Below are positions 8,242-16,119 of a DNA stretch of 64,000 bases, piece by piece; position 1 is the stretch's first letter; each line of letters opens with the position of its first letter. The notes below the pieces were generated by a model, which saw only the letters and a list, made by a program, of their open reading frames with translations, made no database searches and had not been told where the DNA came from. The DNA lies in contig NZ_CP102950.1 in NCBI RefSeq assembly GCF_024741795.1, forward strand, positions 3,844,001 through 3,908,000, in the 5' to 3' direction. Source of the stretch: Arthrobacter sp. CJ23. GTDB taxonomy: Bacteria > Actinomycetota > Actinomycetes > Actinomycetales > Micrococcaceae. A program made the translations under genes and the position numbers.

Positions 8242-9836
8242 TTCTTTTCCGCTTGCTCCTTGTACTTATCCGCCCACTCCTGAACGTGAAGCAGGGCAAC
8301 CAAGGAATGGCGCGGATCAGTGAAGTCCAGGCCGGTAATCCGTCCGGCCTTGCTGATCCTGTAATAGACAGTGTTCTTATGCAGATTCATGCGATGCGCA
8401 CATGCGGCGACGTCCAGTGAGACCTCGAAATACACGCGAAGCGTCTCGGCCAGATCACTGTCCTCACGAAGGAGGGTCCAGAGCGCGCGGTGACGAAAGG
8501 CCGACGCTGTGAAATCTGCCACTGCCTCGTGGAGGAGGATCTCCGCCTCGAAATCGTCTTCGGTGGCCACCGAAGCGTCCCCTCCGCGGCGCAGACAGCG
8601 CAGTAAGGCCTCGGTTTTCGCGATCGTCGAGTGAACCGACAAAAGGTCAGCAGCGAGTGGTCCAACTGCTGCAAACGGGGAGATCCCCAAGTGCTTGGTC
8701 GCATCACCGACGATGGCCTCCGCCAGGATCCGAAGCCCAGCCTTGGCGTTCTTCGGCTGCAGTCCCGGGAGGACGACAGCGGTGTCTCCCCTGAATTGCC
8801 CCACGATGGCAGACGCTTTATAGGCTGCCGCATGTATGGACGCCAGATTGGCAAGTTCGCCGTGCTTGAGTGCCGCATCGTCGGCCTGTGCGGCCTCGGC
8901 CGAGATTCCTATCAGGATCAGGGCTGCGGGGAGATCCGCAGGCATCTTCTCACTGTGGGCACAGGCCGCGGCTTCCGCAGGGCCGGACAGGATACGAACG
9001 ATCCGGTCCTCCCGCATCGGTAACGCCTGATGGTTGCGATACCGGATCAATTCGGCCGCCGCCCGCGTGGCCGAGCCGCTCAGAACATACTCAACATCCT
9101 GACCAAAGCCCTCCCCCGTTTCCTGAAGCCAGATGTACCCCATGATGCGGTGGCCCGCGAACAATGCAATGGCAACGCGTTCCCTCAAACCGTCCTGTGG
9201 CCTGGCAGGTACCCGAACAGTCGCGCGAGTCCGGTGCAGTTCGCGATAGGCGCCGAGGTCTTTGAGCAGCAGTTCATATTTACGCGGACCCCGCCGCGCC
9301 AGTATCGATGCCTTGCGGAGTTCATCGATGTCATTGCACACAGTGGAGTACGCGAGCACCTTGTTGGCCGCGTCCTCAATGACGACATGGCTGGACGTCA
9401 GGCGCGCAGTCGTTTGAGCTATGGCAAAAAGGTCCTCCTCGAGCAGCGTGAGAACTTCACTCTGGTAGCTGCGCGGCTGGATCCTGGCATTGGCAATGGA
9501 AACAAACCGGTCCCAGTCCGAATCCGGGTCCACCAGCAGAAGTCCAGCCCCGGTCTCCCTTAGAAGTTCCTCCACTTCTGCCACCTCCTCGGGCCGGCCC
9601 TTCACGGCCAGCACCAGCGGCGGATTAGCAAGAAGCCGGCGAACAGCAGGCAAAACGGAGCGGCCGCGAACTCCCACCAACAGAACCAATGCAGCCCGGA
9701 CGTCCCTCGTCTCGTCATCGGCGTCGACGATCAGCAAACGCTCAATCCGATGGACGGGACAGGTGGGGTGAAGAATGAGTCTGGCGCAACCCGGCGGGAG
9801 ATCCGACAGGATGTCGTCCACAGTAGCTGTCGCCAT
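8238..9836 (-). CDS. PucR-family transcriptional regulator
   Basis: A 532-residue regulator. The C-terminal helix-turn-helix of the PucR/CdaR type is clear near residues 470-525 (VSLDVAACAHRMNLHKNTVYYRISKAGR, given here only to locate it by its central NTVYYRI). The middle region resembles the GAF/GGDEF-like sensor part of the family, and the N-terminal 150 residues look like a purine-catabolism-regulator domain. PucR proteins activate or repress nitrogen catabolism genes. ATG 9836 follows AGAAGGAAG; a longer in-frame start at 9884 would read through the palindrome at 9860-9879. It is the first gene of the operon and probably controls it. Confidence 0.85.
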   Translation of the reverse strand: MATATVDDILSDLPPGCARLILHPTCPVHRIERLLIVDADDETRDVRAALVLLVGVRGRSVLPAVRRLLANPPLVLAVKGRPEEVAEVEELLRETGAGLLLVDPDSDWDRFVSIANARIQPRSYQSEVLTLLEEDLFAIAQTTARLTSSHVVIEDAANKVLAYSTVCNDIDELRKASILARRGPRKYELLLKDLGAYRELHRTRATVRVPARPQDGLRERVAIALFAGHRIMGYIWLQETGEGFGQDVEYVLSGSATRAAAELIRYRNHQALPMREDRIVRILSGPAEAAACAHSEKMPADLPAALILIGISAEAAQADDAALKHGELANLASIHAAAYKASAIVGQFRGDTAVVLPGLQPKNAKAGLRILAEAIVGDATKHLGISPFAAVGPLAADLLSVHSTIAKTEALLRCLRRGGDASVATEDDFEAEILLHEAVADFTASAFRHRALWTLLREDSDLAETLRVYFEVSLDVAACAHRMNLHKNTVYYRISKAGRITGLDFTDPRHSLVALLHVQEWADKYKEQAEKK

Positions 9837-9859
9837 GGGCTTCCTTCTGACAGTGCATA

Positions 9860-9879
9860 TCCGGACGGCACCGTCCGGA
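9860..9879. promoter_or_regulatory. palindromic operator candidate upstream of the PucR operon
   Basis: TCCGGACGGCACCGTCCGGA has two perfect 9 bp arms around a 2 bp centre. It ends 24 bp upstream of the PucR start codon. Position and symmetry suggest an operator for the regulator itself or a leader hairpin. About 20 bp further upstream is a looser repeat (GAACA ... TGTTC, near 9896-9912) that could be a second site. Confidence 0.5.
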
Positions 9880-10550
9880 CTCACAACGTTACTTAGAACA
9901 CATTCCTTGTTCTTGTGTCCCGGTTCTAAACTTTTTGGCTCATTTTCGGTCCTCGAACCAAAGCGCTCCTGGGAGGTTCAATGGCGGCGGTATAACCATG
10001 GCCTTGGGCTGAAAGCATGCTGGATTGCAGAGCATTTCTTCAGGTGGATGGGTCGTCTGCGGGAACTGTCAGGGCCTAGAGTGGTTCGCGTCCTGTACCT
10101 CTTGCTTTGCGTGAAAGCGAAGGACAGCAGTGGCTAGAAAACAATGCGGACAGTGAATCCGTTTCCCGGAGCCACCGGAAGGTTGCATTGAATGATGCTC
10201 TCTTTGAGTCGGCGTCCAGTCGTTCCGGATCGCGGGTGGTTATCTGGGGAATGGCTGTGGCTTTCAATCGCTGGAAATGTGAGTGGTGGCCTTTTGTTTT
10301 CTGGTCGGATGATGGGTTTCACCCCCACACCAGCGTCAGGAATTGGCCGACGGAACGCGCCTGGGTCTCAGGCGGTCCCCAACTACAGGCCATGCGCTGT
10401 CAGGCTGTCCGGCTGTCTGACAGGTTCATATAACGAGAATCGCAGCCCCAGTTGTGAGCGTCAAGACATTTCCTCAGATGTCGGCAGCGGCGTTCAGCCG
10501 CCCCTCCCCCAACTGGTCACCAAGTAGCCTCAGCAGGCACCAAAACAGCA
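9880..10550. other. long intergenic region with promoter of the PucR operon
   Basis: About 670 bp between the PucR start and the 3' end of the aminohydrolase gene. No reading frame here resembles a protein, and codon-position GC looks random. It must hold the promoter of the minus-strand operon; the AT-richer stretch 9895-9950 is the likeliest place. An inverted repeat, CTGTCAG/CTGACAG (10397-10403 and 10417-10423), lies near the other end. I see no transposon remnant or RNA gene. Confidence 0.5.
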
Positions 10551-10585
10551 GAGAACGACGGCGGGAAGTTCCCGCCGTCGCTCTC
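10551..10585 (-). terminator. hairpin terminator after the aminohydrolase gene
   Basis: CGACGGCGGGAA pairs perfectly with TTCCCGCCGTCG around one base, extended by GAGA/TCTC. It lies 23 bp past the aminohydrolase stop. It is a member of the GACGACGGCGGGA hairpin family found nine times in the window. Confidence 0.75.
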
Positions 10586-10607
10586 TTGCACTAGCCTCCA
10601 ACGGCTC

Positions 10608-11411
10608 CTAGCTGAGACGGCACTGACGGTTGACCGCTTTGTATTGGAGGTAGCGGAACTGTTCCGGGCCGCTGACATAGCAGGCTTGCGGGCAAAAGGA
10701 GTGCAGCCGGAGAGAGTCCCCTGCGTCGACTTGCACCCAGTCCTCGTTGAGCTTGTAGAGAGCGCTGCCTGACAGGACGAAGATGCCGCGTTCCATCGCA
10801 TGCGTTTCGGTGGAGGGAATGGTCCCGTTGGGTTGGATGGTGACGATGTCGACGTGCATGTCGTGGGCGAGGTTGTTCGGGTCGACAAACTGTTTCGTGC
10901 TCCGGACTCCGTCGCTTCCGGCTTGGACCGACGGTGGTACGTCGCGCTCCCGCGTCACGAAGGAGGTGGCACTCTGGCCCTCCAAGGCAACGTACGCTTT
11001 GCGGATCCAGTGAAACCGTGCGGTCTCGTGCGATGAATTGTGGACGGTCCAGTCCGCGCCGGCAGCCAGATATGCGTAGCTGCCTTCCTCCAATTCGTGC
11101 GTTTCACCGTCGAGTGTCAGCTGCAGCGTGCCGCTGGTCAGGAAGACTACGGCTTCGACGCCGGGTTCGAGTTCGGGGCTGTTGCTCCCGCCGCCGGGAT
11201 GGACTTCAACGCTGTGGTGCGTGAACCGGTCAACGAATCCCTTCATGGGGCTGGCGACGACCCAGGCGCGGGTCTTTGTCCAGCCCGTCAGCTGGAGGAC
11301 GGTGGTGTCGCTCGACGCGCCGTTGGGAACGAGGGCGTAGGCAGTTTGGAAGGCGGTGGTTTGGCGTTGCCGGTGCCTCGGGGGCACAGTGGCGTCATGG
11401 GTGGTGCGCAT
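10608..11411 (-). CDS. allE: (S)-ureidoglycine aminohydrolase, bicupin
   Basis: A 267-residue double-cupin protein. It matches AllE/UGHY in both cupins: PGVEAVVFLTSGTLQL and LEEGSYAYLAAG in the first, and ETHAMERGIFVLSG, YKLNEDWVQVDAGD and CPQACYVSG in the second, where the Mn-binding Glu and His sit (ETH...E). The enzyme releases ammonia from (S)-ureidoglycine in allantoin degradation. ATG 11411 follows AGGAG. It is 43 bp behind the dctA-like gene in one operon and near a PucR regulator, consistent with purine or ureide nitrogen use, although no allantoinase or allantoate amidohydrolase is in view. Confidence 0.82.
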   Translation of the reverse strand: MRTTHDATVPPRHRQRQTTAFQTAYALVPNGASSDTTVLQLTGWTKTRAWVVASPMKGFVDRFTHHSVEVHPGGGSNSPELEPGVEAVVFLTSGTLQLTLDGETHELEEGSYAYLAAGADWTVHNSSHETARFHWIRKAYVALEGQSATSFVTRERDVPPSVQAGSDGVRSTKQFVDPNNLAHDMHVDIVTIQPNGTIPSTETHAMERGIFVLSGSALYKLNEDWVQVDAGDSLRLHSFCPQACYVSGPEQFRYLQYKAVNRQCRLS

Positions 11412-11454
11412 GGGGTGCTCCTGGCAATCGTCGGGGAGGTTCCGGTCTCATGGC

Positions 11455-12840
11455 TCACCGAGCTGCCGGGACGGCGGTTTTGTCCGGCTGCGATTCGGTC
11501 CGCTCCGCTCCGGACGTGTGGCCAGAAGGCTCCTCGGTGACAACGTCTTGCCGGTTGAGTACGGCGAGCATTGCGTCGCGGTCGAATTGGCCCTCCCATT
11601 TGGACACCACAAACGTCGCTACGCAGTTCCCCAGCAGGTTGACCACCACGCGCATCGAGTCCATGAGCCGGTCGGCTCCGAGCAGCAGCGCCACACCTGC
11701 CACGGGGAAGATGCCCAGCGCACCAGCGGTTGCGGAGAGTGCCAGGAACGCGGAGCCGGGAACTCCAGCCATGCCCTTGGAGGTCAGCATGAGAATGCCG
11801 AGGGCTGCCAACTGCTGTCCGAGGTCGAGGTTGTGCCCAAATGCCTGGGCGAGGAAAAGGAGGGAGATCGAAAGGTATAGTGCCGCGCCGTCAAGGTTGA
11901 AGGAATACCCGGTAGGCACTACGAGGCCCGTGGTTGCCCGGGAGCACCCGGCATCGGTCAGTTTCGTCATGATCCTCGGAAGGACGGATTCCGTGGAAGC
12001 GGTGCCCAGCGCCAGCAGGAATTCTTCGCGGGAGTATTTGATGAACTTCCACAGTGGAACCCGCGGGTAGACCCAGGCCACGATGAACAGCAGCCCGATG
12101 AAAACGAGGGCTGAACCGTAGCAGGCAGCGATCAGAAGCGCGTACGTGCTGAGGGAGCTGAGGCCGTATTGGCCGATAATGAAGGCCATGGCTCCGAAAG
12201 CGCCAATGGGTGCAACGCGCATCACCCAGGCCATGATCTTGAAGAACAGCTCGAGGGTGGTCTCCATGACGTCGATGACGGGCTTGCATTTGTCTCGTCC
12301 GACCACCACGATGGCCGCGCCAAAGAAGACAGAGAAGCACAGGACCTGAAGCAGTGTGTTGGACGCGAAGGCGCCGATCACGCTGGTGGGGATGATGCCC
12401 AGCAGGAACTGGCCGGCGTCCTTGGGCGGCGCCGTGCTGGTCTTGGCATTGAGCGCGTCTTGCGAAAGGCTCGCGGGGTCGATGTTCAGGCCTGCACCGG
12501 GCTGGACAATGTTGGCCACCACCAGCCCAAAGGCCAGCGCAAAAAGGGTGGCGCCGGTGAAGTAGATCAGGGCCTTGACGCCTACCCGGCCGACCGACTT
12601 TACGTCCCCCACCGCCGATATGCCGGTGACGATCACCAGGAAGATCAACGGGGCGATGATCATCTTGATGAGCTGGATAAAGCCGTCGCCGAGAGGGCGG
12701 AGTGCGGATCCAACGTTCGGCCAGAAGTAGCCGATGCCTATCCCGAGCACGACAGCAACCGCGATCTGGACGAACAACGACTTGTACAGGGGCTTCTTCA
12801 CCGCGGGGAGGGCAGCGGAGGGAGGTATGGGGATCTTCAT
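11455..12840 (-). CDS. DctA-type C4-dicarboxylate/cation symporter
   Basis: A 461-residue member of the dicarboxylate/amino acid:cation symporter family with about eight helices and two re-entrant loops. Hallmarks: LIKMIIAPLIFLVIVTGI near residue 60, FNLDGAALYLSISLLFLAQA, LTSKGMAGVPGSAFLALSAT, and LGADRLMDSMRVVVNLLGN. It imports succinate, fumarate, malate or similar acids with protons or sodium. Length is normal for DctA. The start has only a weak ribosome site. It is promoter-proximal to the ureidoglycine aminohydrolase gene, so a ureide-derived acid as substrate is possible but unproven. Confidence 0.88.
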   Translation of the reverse strand: MKIPIPPSAALPAVKKPLYKSLFVQIAVAVVLGIGIGYFWPNVGSALRPLGDGFIQLIKMIIAPLIFLVIVTGISAVGDVKSVGRVGVKALIYFTGATLFALAFGLVVANIVQPGAGLNIDPASLSQDALNAKTSTAPPKDAGQFLLGIIPTSVIGAFASNTLLQVLCFSVFFGAAIVVVGRDKCKPVIDVMETTLELFFKIMAWVMRVAPIGAFGAMAFIIGQYGLSSLSTYALLIAACYGSALVFIGLLFIVAWVYPRVPLWKFIKYSREEFLLALGTASTESVLPRIMTKLTDAGCSRATTGLVVPTGYSFNLDGAALYLSISLLFLAQAFGHNLDLGQQLAALGILMLTSKGMAGVPGSAFLALSATAGALGIFPVAGVALLLGADRLMDSMRVVVNLLGNCVATFVVSKWEGQFDRDAMLAVLNRQDVVTEEPSGHTSGAERTESQPDKTAVPAAR

Positions 12841-12999
12841 GGCGGCGCCTATCTGTGTGAGGCCACGCAGGAGTCGCGGCCGAGGTCACAGACGACGCTA
12901 TGGGCGGCTTGTTTCGGCCGCGCTACGCACTAGCGGCGCTGATGTAAATAATGGAAGGCTAGTTCCACGAAGCGGAAAAGTCACAAGCATCAAACGGCA

Positions 13000-13034
13000 G
13001 GGAACGACGGCGGGAGGCTCCCGCCGTCGTTCCC
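13000..13034 (-). terminator. hairpin terminator after the SRPBCC gene
   Basis: A perfect 17 bp stem (GGGAACGACGGCGGGAG and its complement) with a single central base. It lies 27 bp past the SRPBCC stop and before the dctA promoter. It belongs to the shared GACGACGGCGGGA family. Confidence 0.85.
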
Positions 13035-13061
13035 TTGCGTTAAGCGCTTCTTGAGTTGGTA

Positions 13062-13547
13062 CTACTCAGCCAGGAGCGCGTCGATCTGGCCGATGGCCTC
13101 ACGAAGGCCTTCTTCCATGCCCATCTCGGACATCTTCTGGAGCTGTTCCTCCGATTCGAAGCTCGTGGAGATGGTCATACGGGTGCGGTCGCCGAGCGGC
13201 TCGAGCTTCACAGTGGCGTGCGTGACTCCCATTTCGTCCACGGGTGCGCCCTGGTCGTCGGCGAAGCCGTCGTCGAACTCAAGGTGGTCAGGCGCGTTGA
13301 CGGTAGTGAACTTCCACCAGCCCCGGGCCGTGGTCCCGTCGGGGCCTGTCATGTAGTAGGCGGCCTTGCCACCGGGGGTGAACTCGTGGGTTTCGAACGT
13401 GGCCGGCCAGGTGGGCGGTCCCCACCAGCGCTCAAGCTGGCGCGGGTCCTCCCAGATTCTCCAGACGCGTTCCACGCCGGCCTCGAATTCGGCAACGACG
13501 GTGAGGCTCAGGGCCTCGGCATTCTTGTCCACGCTGACAACAGTCAT
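13062..13547 (-). CDS. SRPBCC/AHSA1-domain protein
   Basis: A 161-residue START-like protein of the AHSA1 type: VERVWRIWEDPRQLERWWGPPTWPATF, GWWKFTTVNAPDHLEF and a helical C-terminus. Such proteins bind hydrophobic ligands in a helix-grip cavity; the cargo is unknown. ATG 13547 follows GAAGGGA; a 17-codon longer frame has no such site. It follows the ArsR gene by 13 bp, a very common pair in actinobacteria in which the ArsR protein regulates the SRPBCC gene. Confidence 0.88.
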   Translation of the reverse strand: MTVVSVDKNAEALSLTVVAEFEAGVERVWRIWEDPRQLERWWGPPTWPATFETHEFTPGGKAAYYMTGPDGTTARGWWKFTTVNAPDHLEFDDGFADDQGAPVDEMGVTHATVKLEPLGDRTRMTISTSFESEEQLQKMSEMGMEEGLREAIGQIDALLAE

Positions 13548-13560
13548 GGCAGATCCCTTC

Positions 13561-13893
13561 CTAATCTTCAGCGAGAATTTCCGCGATCCGGTCGGCACGT
13601 TGCCGCCAGATCATTTCGAATTGATCCAACAGACGCCGGGCCTCTTGCAGTCCATCATGGTTCCCCCGCACGATCTGCTCCCTTCCGCGCTTCTCCTTGG
13701 TGACCAGGGAAGCCCGTTCCAGCACCGCCACATGCTTCTGGACGGCGGCGAAACTCATGGCGTAGAGCGCAGCGAGACCGGATACCGAATACTCGCCCAC
13801 CGTCACCCGGCGCACGATGTCCCGGCGGGTGGCGTCGGCGAAGGCCTGGAAGAGGCGGTCGGCTTCCGCCTCACTGAGCTGATCTACAACCAT
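13561..13893 (-). CDS. ArsR-family transcriptional regulator
   Basis: A 110-residue winged-helix protein: LFQAFADATRRDIVRRV, then recognition-helix region YAMSFAAVQKHVAVLERASLV and a wing VTKEKRGREQIV. There are no clustered cysteines, so it is not a classical metal sensor. It is the first gene of a two-gene operon with the SRPBCC protein and probably represses its own promoter, which lies in the short gap to 13974. Confidence 0.9.
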   Translation of the reverse strand: MVVDQLSEAEADRLFQAFADATRRDIVRRVTVGEYSVSGLAALYAMSFAAVQKHVAVLERASLVTKEKRGREQIVRGNHDGLQEARRLLDQFEMIWRQRADRIAEILAED

Positions 13894-13973
13894 TTGGTTG
13901 TACGATATGCCCGCGGACCGGGGATGTCAATGGCTTCAACCCTCGTCGACGCCGCCGCCTTCCACCCTTGCCG

Positions 13974-15023
13974 CTAGCCGGTGAAGGGGACCTTTTCCCA
14001 AGACAGGATGTCGGCACCCTTGTCGCCATTTCCGGCCACTGTGAACCGGACGTAGTTGGTGGCGTTGGCGGAGCCGTCCACGGTGATCCGCTGCAGATCA
14101 TCGGCCGCTGCGTCCTGACCGTAGACCTCAAGCCACGGCGATCCTTCGGCCAGCGGCTGGTTTTCGGCGAAAACGTGGCTGTCACCGTTGATGAGGTACA
14201 CGGGACCGTCGAAGCTGTTGCTCTCCTCGATGAGGGTTTCCACAATTTCACGGAACCCGGAGACCATGCCGGGGTTTGCCAGGGCGGCGTCCAGCAGTGA
14301 AGGGTCGAACATGTCGGCCTGGGTCATGAGGACCACGGCCCGGTCGTTGCGGCGCGTGGCGTCACTGAACGTCTCCCGCAGCTGGGCCAGGACGGCTCCC
14401 GTGCGGTGCTCCACTTCGGCCAGCTGCTCCGGTGTTGCGGCGGCTTCGCCGAGGCCGGTCCACGGAAGGAGCGAGTTGTTGCTGCCCTGGACATTGATCA
14501 CCGAGAAAGCCACGCGGTTCTGCGTGAAACGGACATTTTCGGGCAGCCCGAGGTTTTCCTGGGTCTTGAGGGGCATCGTGGCCCCCATGGTCTTGCCCGG
14601 TTCACTGAAGAAGACCTCGCGCAGCTTGTCCAGGCGCTCCAACGGGTTGTACGCGCCGTTGTTGGTCCGGTGGCAGTCCACCCATTCGTTGTCGCCGGGC
14701 GTGAAGATCAGCGGGTGCTCAAAGGTGTCGAACTCGGCCCGGATGTGCTGGAAGTATTCATCCGAACAGACTGAGGAACCATTCTTGATATCGCCCACGT
14801 GGGTGACGAATTTCAGTCCGCTATCGGCATTGATGTCCTGGATCCTGGCGGGGAACTTCGCGATTTCAGCGGCGCCATAGGGGATGTCGCCTATGACGCC
14901 GAAGCTGAACGCCTGCTGCGCGGCAGCCGCATCGTCCGCGGCAAAGGCGGGCTGGATTCCGGTGCCGACGCTGGCTGCGATGAGAGCCGCTGCTGCGGCG
15001 GTCTGGAAGCTTTTCAGGCGCAT
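13974..15023 (-). CDS. secreted calcineurin-like metallophosphoesterase
   Basis: A 349-residue protein with a Sec signal peptide (RLKSFQTAAAAALIAASVG, cleavage after AFA near residue 28). Metallophosphoesterase motifs in order are GDIPYG (about 43), THVGDIKNG, TPGDNEWVDCH and NGDSHVFAENQP. These provide the His, Asp and Asn metal ligands. It acts outside the cytoplasm on a phosphate ester of unknown identity. Its 3' end faces the start of the ArsR gene across 80 bp; upstream is a 269 bp spacer with tandem repeats. Confidence 0.85.
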   Translation of the reverse strand: MRLKSFQTAAAAALIAASVGTGIQPAFAADDAAAAQQAFSFGVIGDIPYGAAEIAKFPARIQDINADSGLKFVTHVGDIKNGSSVCSDEYFQHIRAEFDTFEHPLIFTPGDNEWVDCHRTNNGAYNPLERLDKLREVFFSEPGKTMGATMPLKTQENLGLPENVRFTQNRVAFSVINVQGSNNSLLPWTGLGEAAATPEQLAEVEHRTGAVLAQLRETFSDATRRNDRAVVLMTQADMFDPSLLDAALANPGMVSGFREIVETLIEESNSFDGPVYLINGDSHVFAENQPLAEGSPWLEVYGQDAAADDLQRITVDGSANATNYVRFTVAGNGDKGADILSWEKVPFTG

Positions 15024-15206
15024 GAGGGAGTCCTAACTCGGGTTCTGCGGTGATTCCGCCCATAAGGGGTGAACGGGTGCGTCAAAAGACTTCCCGCCGC
15101 GTAATAACGCGCAGCAGCCCTGCGGTTTCGGCGCAATGAACAACCAGTGAGATGTCCCTGGTGGATGACGTGCGCACGTTCTTCCGCGGCCTGCGCTGAC
15201 CCCGGT

Positions 15207-15287
15207 AAGGCCCAGGCCGGGCCCTGGTGCGGCAAGGCCCAGGCCGGGCCCTGGTGCGGCAAGGCCCAGGCCAGGCCCTGGCGCGGG
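15207..15287. repeat. three tandem 27 bp repeats
   Basis: Copies at 15207-15233, 15234-15260 and 15261-15287. The first two are identical; the third differs at three positions. Each contains a small inverted repeat (GGCCC ... GGGCC). The array lies in a 269 bp non-coding spacer just downstream of the alpha/beta hydrolase gene and may serve as its terminator. Confidence 0.85.
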
Positions 15288-15292
15288 AACGC

Positions 15293-16093
15293 TCAGGCCG
15301 TTTTCAGCGGGGCCTTGGCTGCGATGAACTGCCGGATCCAGTCGACGGTCTCAGGGTGGTCCAAGTGGAGGCCGTGGCCGGCGCCGGGAACCTTGACCAG
15401 CGTGGAACGGCGGATGTGCTGGTGCAGCAGGACCGCGTTGGGCAGTGGCGTCAGCGCGTCGTCAGTGCCGTGGAGGATGAGCGTGGGGGCGTGGATGGCG
15501 CCGAGCTCGCCCCAGGCGTCATGGTCGCGGCTGGCCCGGAAGTGGCGCGCCTTGGCCCAGGCGGAGGCCCGTGAGTTGAAGAAGGTGCGTACTGCCTCGG
15601 GGTGGTTCCGCGCCCAGCCGGGGTCGAAGAACAGGGGTTCCAGGCGCGCGGCGTCGCCGCTGACCAGCGCCTCCAGAGCGGCCGGGGTGGGCCCGGCCCC
15701 GGGCAGGTCCCCTCCCGGACGCTTCCCGCCGCTGGTGGCCGCGAGAATCAGAGCCCGCACCCGGTGCGGGTGGTCGATGGCCAGCCATTGGGCGATTCGT
15801 CCACCCATTGAGTGGCCGTACACGTGGGCGGCCTCGACGCCGGCGGCGTCCAGGACTGCGGCCGCATCGGCCGCCAGGAGCCTGGTGGTGTAGCGCCCGG
15901 CGTCGCCGTCGCCGCTGCCGCCGATCCCGCGGTGATCAAAGCGGATGACGCGGAACCAGCGGGACAGGGCCTCCGCCGTCGGGCCCCAACCGTCCATGGC
16001 CGTCGCCTGGCCGGCGATCAGGAGCAGCGGCTGGCCCTCGCCCGCGTCGGTCCAGGCGAGCTCGGCGCCGTCGGAGGCCAGGGCAATCTTCAC
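15293..16093 (-). CDS. alpha/beta hydrolase
   Basis: A 266-residue alpha/beta-hydrolase fold enzyme. The nucleophile elbow is GHSMGGRIAQWL (Ser about 93), the oxyanion region is LLIAGQATAMDGWGP, the acid is in LILHGTDDALTPLPNA and the histidine in GAGHGLHLDHPE. It resembles 3-oxoadipate enol-lactonases and lipase-like monoacyl hydrolases; substrate is not determinable. It lies 26 bp downstream of the alkyl-DHAP-synthase-like gene on the same strand, so an ester of a glycerolipid is a reasonable guess. Confidence 0.85.
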   Translation of the reverse strand: MKIALASDGAELAWTDAGEGQPLLLIAGQATAMDGWGPTAEALSRWFRVIRFDHRGIGGSGDGDAGRYTTRLLAADAAAVLDAAGVEAAHVYGHSMGGRIAQWLAIDHPHRVRALILAATSGGKRPGGDLPGAGPTPAALEALVSGDAARLEPLFFDPGWARNHPEAVRTFFNSRASAWAKARHFRASRDHDAWGELGAIHAPTLILHGTDDALTPLPNAVLLHQHIRRSTLVKVPGAGHGLHLDHPETVDWIRQFIAAKAPLKTA

Positions 16094-16119
16094 CGTGACA
16101 CTCTATCTTCCGGCAGCGT

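Noticed and set aside
9880..10550. Short frames in the long intergenic region as genes
   Set aside because: No ribosome sites, overlapping on both strands with no coding-like composition or recognisable similarity.
15207..15287. CRISPR-like array
   Set aside because: Repeats are directly adjacent with no spacers.
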